From Novosphingobium album (ex Hu et al. 2023) (GTDB lineage Bacteria; Pseudomonadota; Alphaproteobacteria; Sphingomonadales; Sphingomonadaceae), in contig NZ_JALHLE010000001.1 in the NCBI RefSeq assembly GCF_022832385.1, forward strand, positions 62,001 through 126,000: a stretch of 64,000 bases of DNA. Reading direction: 5' to 3'. The stretch's first letter is position 1; each line of letters opens with the position of its first letter. Below are positions 33,566-41,459 of the stretch, one piece after another. The notes under the pieces are model-generated. The model was not told the DNA's origin. It ran no database searches and saw only the letters and a list, made by a program, of their open reading frames with translations. The translations under genes and the position numbers were made by a program.

Positions 33566-34052
33566 GGACCAGGTTCTCCTTCACTGCCGAACGAACGGCG
33601 GAGTCATCGAGCGAAAGACCGGCAACGCGGCTGACGATGTCACGCGTTGCGTCCGCTGCGACGTCCTCGATCTCGGCGGCAGCCGAGCGGCACGCTTCAG
33701 CGATGCGGCTTTCGGCGGCGGCAAGTGTACCGTCGATGACGGACTGGGCCGCGGCAAGGCGGTCCGCGGTGGCGGCGGCAGCCTTGCCGCGCGCATCCGC
33801 GATCAGGGCCTGCGCCTCGGCGCGGTTGGCGTTTTCACGCGCGCGCCAGGAAGCCTCTTCCTCGTCCGCCTGCTTGCGGGCACGTTCCGCGGCGAAGAGG
33901 TCGTCGGCAATCTGCTTGTCACGCTGCGCAACCGTTTCCATCACCTTCGGCACCATGCCTCGCCCAACGACGAAGAAGGTAAAGCCGAAGAAGACCAGCA
34001 TCCAGAAGATCTGGCTGGAATACGTCGCGGCAAGCTGTGCGATCTGAGGCAT
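33558..34052 (-). CDS. F0F1 ATP synthase subunit b'
   Basis: The 164-residue product has one N-terminal membrane helix (SQIFWMLVFFGFTFFVVG) followed by VPKVMETVAQRDKQIADDL and a long Ala/Glu/Arg-rich helix. This is the second, shorter stalk protein found in alphaproteobacteria and photosynthetic bacteria in addition to b. It sits between atpE (103-base gap) and atpF (8-base overlap). Confidence 0.92.
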   Translation of the reverse strand: MPQIAQLAATYSSQIFWMLVFFGFTFFVVGRGMVPKVMETVAQRDKQIADDLFAAERARKQADEEEASWRARENANRAEAQALIADARGKAAAATADRLAAAQSVIDGTLAAAESRIAEACRSAAAEIEDVAADATRDIVSRVAGLSLDDSAVRSAVKENLVHG

Positions 34053-34155
34053 GGGTCAGCCCTGTCTCGAAGTGGCCGTAAAAATTCTTACGACCCGCGT
34101 CCGGCCGCCCCACCAAAGGGTTCGGACGGCCGGAGCGGTCGTTAACGCGTAGCGA

Positions 34156-34380
34156 TCAGGCGAAGATCAGCAGCGCGGCGATAACGAACGAAAGCAGGCC
34201 CAGAAGCTCGGCACCGGCGAAGCCGATGAACAGGCGGCCCTGCTGGGCGTCAGCGGCGCCCGGATTGCGCAGCGCGCCTTCGAGGAACTTGGCGAAAACG
34301 TTGCCCACGCCGATCGAAGCGAGGCCAGCGCCGATAGCGGCGAAACCAGCACCAAGCAGCTTTGCAGCTTCTGCGTCCAT
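34156..34380 (-). CDS. atpE: F0F1 ATP synthase subunit c
   Basis: This is the 74-residue hairpin proteolipid of the rotor ring. Two membrane helices (about 8-35 and 50-74) flank the polar loop GALRNPGAADAQQGRLF. The proton-carrying carboxylate is Glu58 (FAGAELLGLLSF). The second helix ends at FA, typical for alphaproteobacteria. Confidence 0.97.
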   Translation of the reverse strand: MDAEAAKLLGAGFAAIGAGLASIGVGNVFAKFLEGALRNPGAADAQQGRLFIGFAGAELLGLLSFVIAALLIFA

Positions 34381-34420
34381 TTCAAAAACTCCCTTTGGTA
34401 AACCCGATTGAACGGTAAGA

Positions 34421-35206
34421 TCAGTGAAGGTTCTCGGCGTCGTTGAGATAGACGCAAGTGAGAAGAGCGAAAACGTAAGCCTGAATGCCGGCGACCAGCA
34501 GCTCGAGAGCGCAGATACCGATCATTAGGATGAAGCTGGGCAGGCCGGCGATTGCGAAGAGGCCAAGGCTGGCGTTACCCGAGCTGATCACGAAGCTGGA
34601 AAGCACTTCAAGCAGCACGTGGCCGGCCATCATCGCGACGAACAGTCGCAGGCCGAGGCTGAACGGACGCACCAGGAACGAGATCAGCTCGACCACGAAG
34701 ATGGCTGGGATCATCGGAACAGGCGTACCGTGCGGCACGAAGAGCGAGAAGAAATGCAGCTTGTGCTTGGCCAGACCGACGATGATCACGATTGAGAACG
34801 ACAGGATCGAAAGAACGCCAGTGGCCGAAAAGTGGCTGGTGAAGGTGAAGGCATGGAGACCGAACACACCCAGCGGCAGAAGACCGAGGAAGTTGGCGAA
34901 CAGGATAAACATGAACAGCGAGAAAATGTAGGGCACATACTTCTTGCCGTTGGGCCCCACGTTCGCGGCCAGCATTCCATCAATGAAGCCGGTGAACGTC
35001 TCCACCGCCATCTGCCAGCGTCCCGGCACGAGCTGGCGCTTGGCGCCGCCGGCCACGAACACGATCAGCAGGACGGTTGCGATCGCCATCCACAGCGAGC
35101 TGTTGGTGAACGCGATATTATAACCACCGATATTCCAGCTATCCGATCCGAACAACGGATGGATGCTGAACTGGTGCATCGGGTCGACCTTGCCTTCGGC
35201 TGCCAC
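34421..35206 (-). CDS. atpB: F0F1 ATP synthase subunit a
   Basis: Subunit a forms the half-channels that pass protons to the c ring. The 261-residue product has five or six membrane helices and the essential arginine in SLGLRLFVAMMAGH, plus the last-helix segment YVFALLTCVYLNDA. I chose GTG 35206 (reading MAAEGKVDPMHQF), with AGGGA upstream; the frame is open to 35251 and a shorter start at MHQF is possible. Confidence 0.95.
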   Translation of the reverse strand: MAAEGKVDPMHQFSIHPLFGSDSWNIGGYNIAFTNSSLWMAIATVLLIVFVAGGAKRQLVPGRWQMAVETFTGFIDGMLAANVGPNGKKYVPYIFSLFMFILFANFLGLLPLGVFGLHAFTFTSHFSATGVLSILSFSIVIIVGLAKHKLHFFSLFVPHGTPVPMIPAIFVVELISFLVRPFSLGLRLFVAMMAGHVLLEVLSSFVISSGNASLGLFAIAGLPSFILMIGICALELLVAGIQAYVFALLTCVYLNDAENLH

Positions 35207-35276
35207 GCGAATATCCCTGTCGCCTAATTGAACGGCAGCGCCCCTTCTCACCCCCGCCCCGTAAAATATCGGGGGG

Positions 35277-35597
35277 TCAGTCCGGGCGCCGGTTCGAAAT
35301 CCGGATTATGTTCCTGAAGGCAATGAAGATCCCAACGAACAACATCACCAACAGACCCCAAGGCGACGTTCCGGCAAAGTGATCAATCAACCACCCCAGG
35401 AACAGGCCGCCCGCGATACCCCCCAGCAATTCCGACAGCACGCGGTTCCCGGCACGATAATTCTCGTCCGTTTCCCCGCCTGCCACCGGCCGGTTGCGCT
35501 TCTCTTCGCGCTCGCGAAGGGCCTTCAGCCTTTCATCGAGCGCATCGATCCGCGCATCCTCGCCAACAGGGTCTCGGGCAGGCGGCTCGTCGTTCAA
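35277..35597 (-). CDS. atpI: AtpI/AtpZ-like ATP synthase accessory protein
   Basis: The 106-residue product has a charged N-terminal half (ALDERLKALREREEKRNRP) and two membrane helices (about 56-75 and 80-98, GGIAGGLFLGWLIDHF and WGLLVMLFVGIFIAF). It is the first gene of the F0 operon, which is the usual place of atpI, encoding a factor that helps insert the c ring and may help take up magnesium. The symbol rests on position and layout. Confidence 0.88.
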   Translation of the reverse strand: MNDEPPARDPVGEDARIDALDERLKALREREEKRNRPVAGGETDENYRAGNRVLSELLGGIAGGLFLGWLIDHFAGTSPWGLLVMLFVGIFIAFRNIIRISNRRPD

Positions 35598-35803
35598 GTC
35601 AGGCTCCTCTTGTCACACAGGAACGATTGACGCGTTCAACGGCTACCCGCCGAGGGCGCCGCCCCCTTAGGTTGCACCTTTTCGCGAGTCAACCTTGCCT
35701 CGTGCCGCACTGCAACTCTTGGCACTGCACTGCGGCCCGCAAGCCACTGCGCGGGCTTTGGCGCAGGATTGGTCGTTCCCGATACCGCATTGGCGATACG
35801 GTA

Positions 35804-35844
35804 CAAAAAAGGGCCGGACATTCACGTGCTGCCGGCCCCTTTTC
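35804..35844 (-). terminator. Terminator of the ydbH-ynbE-ydbL operon
   Basis: Complementary GGGCCGG and CCGGCCC blocks (35811-35817 and 35832-35838) form a stem extended by flanking A and T runs. Six T residues follow on the minus strand, about 45 bases after the ydbL stop. Confidence 0.8.
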
Positions 35845-35885
35845 CGAATCAAACGATGCCTTTCGCCGTTTTTTTTTCGTTCCGC

Positions 35886-36287
35886 CTACTTACAGCCGGA
35901 TGGGCGCAGCGGCAGCGATGCACCGCGGGTCTGCCAGGAGCCGTCGGGCGCCTGATACTTTTCCCCCGGCTTGGTATCCGCCAGCAGGCGGCAGGCGGTA
36001 GCCGTTGCGTATTCCTGCACGGTGCTCTTCGAGGCAGCAGCGCCATCGGTGTAGACTGCGCGGCGCTTGTTGTTGAGATCGCGCACCATCGCGACAACGG
36101 CCTGAGACTGGCTGCCAACCACGCCGAGATAGCCGTCCTGCTGTTCGCCCACCTGTCCGGCGGCACGGGCAGCGGCATATTCGGGGCTACGCCCTTCCGC
36201 GTGGACCGCAATGCCACCGGTTGCAAGCAGTGCGGCGGCAACGGCCATTCCGGCCGCCTTGAAACTCTTGATAGACAACCTGGTCAT
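35886..36287 (-). CDS. ydbL: YdbL-family periplasmic protein (DUF1318)
   Basis: The 133-residue product has a signal peptide (AAGMAVAAALLATGGIAVHA-EGR), then GQVGEQQDGYLGVV and a RDLNNKRRAVYTDGAAA segment, both characteristic of YdbL proteins. It follows ynbE with a 1-base overlap and ydbH further upstream, so it is the third member of the conserved ydbH-ynbE-ydbL unit. In E. coli this unit is linked to lipid transport between the membranes, and YdbL is thought to tune it. Confidence 0.9.
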   Translation of the reverse strand: MTRLSIKSFKAAGMAVAAALLATGGIAVHAEGRSPEYAAARAAGQVGEQQDGYLGVVGSQSQAVVAMVRDLNNKRRAVYTDGAAASKSTVQEYATATACRLLADTKPGEKYQAPDGSWQTRGASLPLRPSGCK

Positions 36288-36511
36288 CAGAAAATGTCCT
36301 TGTTCTCCTCAATCGTCTTGGCCGCCTGCGCGTCAAGACGATAAACCACTTCCTGGCGGATGTTGATGTTGAGCTCGATCACGATCGGCTTGTCGGGCGC
36401 CGAGACGTTGACGCAGCCCCCGAGAATTCCGACCGCCAGCGCAGCCATCAGCACCCTGCCGACGCGAACGGCGCGCCTGCCGGACCTTTGCCCTTCCTGC
36501 TGCAGCGTCAT
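36287..36511 (-). CDS. ynbE: YnbE-family outer-membrane lipoprotein
   Basis: This is a small lipoprotein with a lipobox (GILGGC) followed by VNVSAPDKPIVIELNINIRQEV and a short charged end. YnbE proteins of this size stack on YdbH to continue a lipid-conducting groove to the outer membrane. The start is uncertain: ATG 36511 (GGGGTG upstream) gives a normal 32-residue signal. ATG 36580 would overlap the ydbH stop (ATGA) and give a signal of about 55 residues. Both end at 36287. Confidence 0.88.
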   Translation of the reverse strand: MTLQQEGQRSGRRAVRVGRVLMAALAVGILGGCVNVSAPDKPIVIELNINIRQEVVYRLDAQAAKTIEENKDIF

Positions 36512-36576
36512 GTCACCCCGCCCTTTCATGGCCAGGGTTGTTGCAGCCGGAATGCCTCCGGTCAATTCAGGTGGGA

Positions 36577-39500
36577 TCATGGGGTCTTCTCACTGACTGA
36601 AGGCTGAATGGCGATAGCGGGCACGCCGGGCTGCGCCGCGGCCTTGATCCGGCCGTCTGTCCCGATCAGGCCGAGCGTGCGCGGATCCACCACGTAATTC
36701 GGATCGTAAAGCGAGCGCAGCGGCGCAAACAGGCTAAAGAACGGCGCCTTGATATTGAGCACAAAGCGGATCGGCAGTTTGGCGACCTGCTTCGTCAGGA
36801 AGTTCTGCTTGGCGCCGATCCCCTGACTGATACCGTTGAAACTCACGCGGGTGATGATCTCACCCGCAAGCGTACCACCCAGCGAAATTTCCATGCGCTT
36901 GAAATCGACCGACTTGAGCATGTCAAAGGCAAAATTCCCCATGGCAGACAAGTCCTTGTAGGTCAGTTCGCCCACATAAGCGACGTTGCCGCCCGGCGGA
37001 CGCGACACGAGATGCCCTTCTTCGATCCGCCCGCCGTTCTCGTCGAAAATCAGCGGCAGTTCGCCATCAAAGACGCCCGTCGCGTTGAGGTTCGACATGT
37101 CGAGGTGGCGCACGAAAGTGGATGCATCCAGCCCCACGACCTTGAGGGTGTAATAGCGCGTTTCAGCCACACCGATCTTCATGTGCGCCGGCTCCAGCGT
37201 CAGCGTGCCGTTCATGAAGGGCCACCTCGCACCGTTGATCTGCAGGAAATAGTCGGGCTTCATCTCGAACGACATGATGCCGTCCGTCACTTCGATGCCG
37301 GGATTGATCGAGGCGAGGTGCAGCTTCTGGTCCGGCGCGGTAACGAAACCGAGCAGATCGGTGAAGACCACTTGCCCGGATAGCCCCTTCACCGGACCGA
37401 ACGGCGCTGCGAAGTCCATTCCGGCTGTGACGATGCGGCCGTGACTGGTCACGCCCTTTTCATTCCAGTCGATGCGCCCGGTACCATCGACCGAACCTTC
37501 CAGGTTGGACACCACGCCAAGCGCCAGCGTGGAAAGCGTATCGGCCTGGAGCTTGTCGTCGAATCGCAGGCCATCGACCGTCAGATCGGCATGCCCCCCG
37601 GCGGTGGCCAGATCATGGACGATATCTGCCCTCACCACCTCGCGATCGCTCTCGGGCTCGCGCACGAGAGCCTGGGCGGTAATCACATTGTCCTTCAGGC
37701 GCAGCGTCGCATCGCGCGCGATCATCGGATTGAAGCGGGCGACCTGCTGACGGTCCACCAGTGTGAAATGGGCTCCATCAAGCGTCAGGACGCCTTTGGA
37801 GTAATGCCAGGCGCCACCGGTCTTGAGCAAATCCAGCGGCACGGCATAGAGGCGCACATCGGCGTCGGTGAATGTGCCGCCCACATCCTGGCCGACGCGG
37901 GCCTCCAGATCGCTGACCGCAAAATGCGACGCACCCGCTGCAGGCCCAAGATCGACCTTCAGCGCACTGGCCTTTACCGTGCCCGGCCCAGCCCCGGACA
38001 TCGCAAACCCCAGCGGTCCGCTTGCAATTCTGACCGGCGTTTCACCGAGGCGGCCGGACAAGTCCAGCGCGGCCACACCAGCAGCAATCCGGAACACGCC
38101 GCTGCGCCCGCGGACAATCGCGCCATCATCCGCCGGACAAACAGACAGGCTGCGGCGGTCGAGCGTCAGATTGGCGAACTGAAGCTCATGGAAGGCGACC
38201 TGCGTGCAGCGCGGCCAGAGCGAAAGATCACCGTTCGCGGCCCACAAGCCTTCCACAGGGACAATCAGATTGCCGGCCCGTCCGCCCGGCAAATCGCCGG
38301 TGAGTTCAGCCTGCCCGGTAAACCGCAATGCACCGCCCGCGTCCTGCACCATCGCCAGCTGCGGCAACGACAGGCTATTCGCGCCATCACTGTATGCGGG
38401 CATGCTGACATGCATCGCCAGCCGTCCATCGGCGCCGCTTTCCATGCGTCCCGAAACCCGCGGCAACCCGCGACCGCCAGTCGCGAAACTTCCAGTCACG
38501 AGCGGAAGCCCCTGCGCCCCGAACATCGCCTGGACCCGAGACAATGTCACCAGTGAGGCTCCGCTGCCGCCCCGCAGCGCACCGCGCGGCACTACCAGGC
38601 TGTAGCCCTCCTCGGTCCGGCGCAAGATCAGGTTGGCGGTCAGTGAACTGCCGCGCGTTTCCCGCTGCAGTGCAGCCCGCGCCTGCGCCGCCAGTGGAGC
38701 GAGGAGCGTCCCTTCTCCTGCTTGCTGGATACCTGCCAGAGAGCTGTCGAGTTCCGGACCAAGAGCAATGCCCTTGCCGCCAAGGTCTCCGTCGATGTCG
38801 AAGCGCGCCAGCCCCCCGGCCAAGCGCGCACGGCCGTCGAACGATAGGCTGGCGAAACGCGCCTGCGGCATATCAAGGCCGCTCGCGGCAAGATCATAGC
38901 GAACGTTGAATCCGCCGTCGCGGTAGGTGACATGCGCCGTCCCCGATGCCTCCCCCAGACGGTTTTCCCCGTAGCGCCCTTCGCGGGCACGCAAGCCCAG
39001 CTTGCCCTCCCCGCCATCAAGCGCCTTGTCTAAAGTGACATCAAGTTGCAACCCGGCCTGCACCAGCCGCACAGCTGCATCCGGACAGGTGAGTTCCTTG
39101 AGCCGCACCGGACCTTCGAAGCGCGGCTTGAGCGACGCAACCGTAACCTTGCCGTAGAGGCTGACCTGCCCGGCCGCGCAACCTTCGACCGCGAACTTGG
39201 GCGCTATCGCGGCCAGTTCCCCGGCAAAGCCGCCGCGCAGGGCGCCCGCCCCATCGAGTTTGGCGCCGATGCGGCCATAATCGCTTTCGATCAGAGCGCG
39301 GCCATCCTCAATCGCGACATCGAGATCGGGCATTTCGAATGGCCCACCCTCTCCCGAAAACAGCGCCTTGTCGAGCGTGCCGAAACTCATCTTGCCGCCG
39401 CGTAACGCACCGTAGAGGCGCGGATGCACTACCGTGATCCGCCCAATGCCGGGCAGGCCCCAGTCAAGCCGTGTGGCGACGCGGATTTCCTCCACGGTCA

Positions 39501-39795
39501 GATCGGGCGCATCGGGATCGCCGATCACCAGATTGCGGACCACCTGCTCGGAAGGACCGATCGACACGATCTCGTAGTGCGCAGGCAGGCCCAGCGAATC
39601 GAGCTGCCCGGCAATCACATTGTCGGCAATCTCCTTGCGCATGGCCCAGGCGAGGCCCAGCGCGATCAGCAGCACGACGGCAGCGGTCATCATCCAGACG
39701 CGCCAGCGCACGCGGCGCGCAGGTGGCACGCTCGCTTCACCGGCCACGAAATCGGCCCCGGTCGACTGGTCCTGCTCTTGCGCCATCCGCTCCAT
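36577..39795 (-). CDS. ydbH: YdbH/AsmA-like intermembrane lipid transport protein
   Basis: The product of about 1072 residues has a short cytoplasmic N-terminus, one membrane anchor (about residues 33-52, WMMTAAVVLLIALGLAWAM) and a very long beta-strand-rich periplasmic part. It ends with the YdbH/DUF3971-like C-terminal region (LPLIFDENGGRIEEGHL, GGNVAYVGELTYKDLSAMGNFAF). Such AsmA/TamB-type proteins form a long groove that moves phospholipids across the periplasm. ynbE and ydbL follow with 1- to 4-base overlaps, supporting the assignment. The start is uncertain among GTG 39798, ATG 39795 and ATG 39786. Confidence 0.9.
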   Translation of the reverse strand: MERMAQEQDQSTGADFVAGEASVPPARRVRWRVWMMTAAVVLLIALGLAWAMRKEIADNVIAGQLDSLGLPAHYEIVSIGPSEQVVRNLVIGDPDAPDLTVEEIRVATRLDWGLPGIGRITVVHPRLYGALRGGKMSFGTLDKALFSGEGGPFEMPDLDVAIEDGRALIESDYGRIGAKLDGAGALRGGFAGELAAIAPKFAVEGCAAGQVSLYGKVTVASLKPRFEGPVRLKELTCPDAAVRLVQAGLQLDVTLDKALDGGEGKLGLRAREGRYGENRLGEASGTAHVTYRDGGFNVRYDLAASGLDMPQARFASLSFDGRARLAGGLARFDIDGDLGGKGIALGPELDSSLAGIQQAGEGTLLAPLAAQARAALQRETRGSSLTANLILRRTEEGYSLVVPRGALRGGSGASLVTLSRVQAMFGAQGLPLVTGSFATGGRGLPRVSGRMESGADGRLAMHVSMPAYSDGANSLSLPQLAMVQDAGGALRFTGQAELTGDLPGGRAGNLIVPVEGLWAANGDLSLWPRCTQVAFHELQFANLTLDRRSLSVCPADDGAIVRGRSGVFRIAAGVAALDLSGRLGETPVRIASGPLGFAMSGAGPGTVKASALKVDLGPAAGASHFAVSDLEARVGQDVGGTFTDADVRLYAVPLDLLKTGGAWHYSKGVLTLDGAHFTLVDRQQVARFNPMIARDATLRLKDNVITAQALVREPESDREVVRADIVHDLATAGGHADLTVDGLRFDDKLQADTLSTLALGVVSNLEGSVDGTGRIDWNEKGVTSHGRIVTAGMDFAAPFGPVKGLSGQVVFTDLLGFVTAPDQKLHLASINPGIEVTDGIMSFEMKPDYFLQINGARWPFMNGTLTLEPAHMKIGVAETRYYTLKVVGLDASTFVRHLDMSNLNATGVFDGELPLIFDENGGRIEEGHLVSRPPGGNVAYVGELTYKDLSAMGNFAFDMLKSVDFKRMEISLGGTLAGEIITRVSFNGISQGIGAKQNFLTKQVAKLPIRFVLNIKAPFFSLFAPLRSLYDPNYVVDPRTLGLIGTDGRIKAAAQPGVPAIAIQPSVSEKTP

Positions 39796-39839
39796 CACTT
39801 GCGCTGGCCGCGCGGGAAAGGCAATTGTTTGTGCACGCT

Positions 39840-40574
39840 ATGACAGACGACGCCCCACTCTTTGATGAACGCGCCGCACCTGCGCAGCGCCCCGTCGATT
39901 CCGCAAACGATCCCAGTGGCCACCGCAAACGGCTCCGCAAGCGCCTTCTCGAAGGCGGGCTCGATGCACTGGCAGATCACGAAGTGATAGAACTGCTGCT
40001 CGCACAGGCGGTCGCTCGGCGGGACATGAAACCGCTGGCGCGCAGTCTCCTGCAGCGGTTCGGTTCGCTTGCAGGCGTTCTCCAGGCCGATCCACGTACG
40101 CTGGCGGGACATCCCGACATGGGTGAAGCAACGACAGCGGCGCTCCAGATCGTCCGTGTCGCAGCCACGCGCATGGCCCGCGAGACAGTACGCGAAGCTC
40201 CCGTGATCGGTTCATGGCAAGCGCTGATCGACTACCTGACGATCGACATGGCGCACCTGACCGTCGAGCGCGTACGGGTACTCTATCTCAACGCCAAGAA
40301 CATGCTCATTCTGGATGACCTCGTAGGGGAAGGCTCAATCGACGAGGCAGCCATCCATCCACGCGAAGTGATCCGGCGCGCTCTGGATATCGGAGCAACT
40401 GCGCTAATTCTGGTTCACAATCATCCGTCGGGCTCGCCCCAACCCAGCCGCGCAGACATCGAGATCACCAACCGCATTGCCGAAGCGGGTCGCCTGCTGG
40501 GAATCACCGTCCATGATCACGTCATCATCGGGCGCGAAGGCCATGTCAGCCTGCGGACGAAGGGCCTGATCTGA
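39840..40574 (+). CDS. radC: RadC-family JAMM domain protein
   Basis: The 244-residue product has a helix-hairpin-helix-like N-terminal region (GHRKRLRKRLLEGGLDALADHE) and a JAMM metal site: ILVHNHPSGSPQPS (His193, His195) with Asp206. Despite the historical name, a role in DNA repair is not established for this family. It is divergent from ydbH with only 44 bases between starts, and its stop shares one base with the NRDE gene start. Confidence 0.92.
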   Translation: MTDDAPLFDERAAPAQRPVDSANDPSGHRKRLRKRLLEGGLDALADHEVIELLLAQAVARRDMKPLARSLLQRFGSLAGVLQADPRTLAGHPDMGEATTAALQIVRVAATRMARETVREAPVIGSWQALIDYLTIDMAHLTVERVRVLYLNAKNMLILDDLVGEGSIDEAAIHPREVIRRALDIGATALILVHNHPSGSPQPSRADIEITNRIAEAGRLLGITVHDHVIIGREGHVSLRTKGLI

Positions 40575-41317
40575 TGTGTGTCGCTGCCGTCGCATGGGAT
40601 ACGGATTCTGACTGGCTGCTCGTCTGTGCAGGCAATCGCGACGAATTCCACGCCCGCCCTTCCGCTCCCTTGTCGCGCTGGACAGACGGATCCGGCATCC
40701 TTGCGGGGACCGATCTGACCGGAGGCGGCACCTGGCTGGGCGTGACCGGACAAGGCCGCTTCGCGCTTGTCACAAACTATCGCGTCCCCGAAGGCCCGCA
40801 ACCCGGCCGTCCGTCTCGCGGACGGCTGGTTACCGACCTGCTCACCGGGCACGAGCCGACCGGCATGGCGGCCATGAATCCGTTCAATCTGGTGCATGTG
40901 GAGGCGGGAAGCGCATGGTTCCTCACCAACCACCCCGAACTGGAACGCAGGCGCCTGATACCGGGCATTCACGGTCTTTCGAACGGCGGCTTCGATGTGC
41001 CCTGGCCCAAGACCCTGCAGGTCGAACAGGCGATCGAACAATGGCTCGCAAATGGGACCGAAGACTGTTCAGCGCTGCTGGACAGCTTGCGCGACGAGAC
41101 GCCTGCCATCGACCCCGACCGTCCGGATCATGGCCCCGAAACGCGTTTCGCACCTGTCTTTATCCGCGACGACAGCTATGGCACCCGCTGCAGCACGGTA
41201 GTAGCGATCTCTCGCGAAGGCCGTGGTACGATCGTCGAGCGCAGCTTTTCGCCGGAAGGAAAAATGACCGACGAACGCACCAAAATCTTCACATGGCCCG
41301 TCATGAAGAACATTTAA
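40574..41317 (+). CDS. NRDE (TANGO2-like) family protein
   Basis: The 247-residue product begins MCVAAVAWDTDSDWLLVCAGNRDEFHARP, with the family's N-terminal cysteine and the NRDE motif, and has LAGTDLTGGGTWLGVTGQGRFALVTNYR. This is the TANGO2/Ntn-hydrolase-like family; eukaryotic members affect Golgi organisation and heme or lipid handling, but bacterial roles are unknown. It is coupled to radC by a 1-base overlap. Confidence 0.9.
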   Translation: MCVAAVAWDTDSDWLLVCAGNRDEFHARPSAPLSRWTDGSGILAGTDLTGGGTWLGVTGQGRFALVTNYRVPEGPQPGRPSRGRLVTDLLTGHEPTGMAAMNPFNLVHVEAGSAWFLTNHPELERRRLIPGIHGLSNGGFDVPWPKTLQVEQAIEQWLANGTEDCSALLDSLRDETPAIDPDRPDHGPETRFAPVFIRDDSYGTRCSTVVAISREGRGTIVERSFSPEGKMTDERTKIFTWPVMKNI

Positions 41318-41459
41318 TATATTGATAATAATGATATTTTAGATCAACTTTCATATTGTCAATCTTTTCTATAGACAAATCAGACTTGCACAGCTTGCAA
41401 TTCCCGCTAACTCCACACGCCTGCACATGCGCCAAACCGGGGAAAGGGCAGCAAGAACA
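41318..41459. promoter_or_regulatory. AT-rich upstream region of the SLC13 gene
   Basis: The stretch from about 41318 to 41385 is strongly AT-rich compared with the coding DNA around it. It contains a 5-bp inverted repeat TTGCA-CAGCT-TGCAA (41386-41400) and TTGTC...GACAA (41356-41360 and 41374-41378). The layout suggests a regulated promoter for the permease, but no regulator can be named. Confidence 0.4.

Noticed and set aside
41320-41345. Possible Fur/iron box in the AT-rich patch (GATAATAATGATA)
   Set aside because: Only part of the Fur consensus fits. Without a third hexamer or conservation data this is likely a chance match in an AT-rich stretch.
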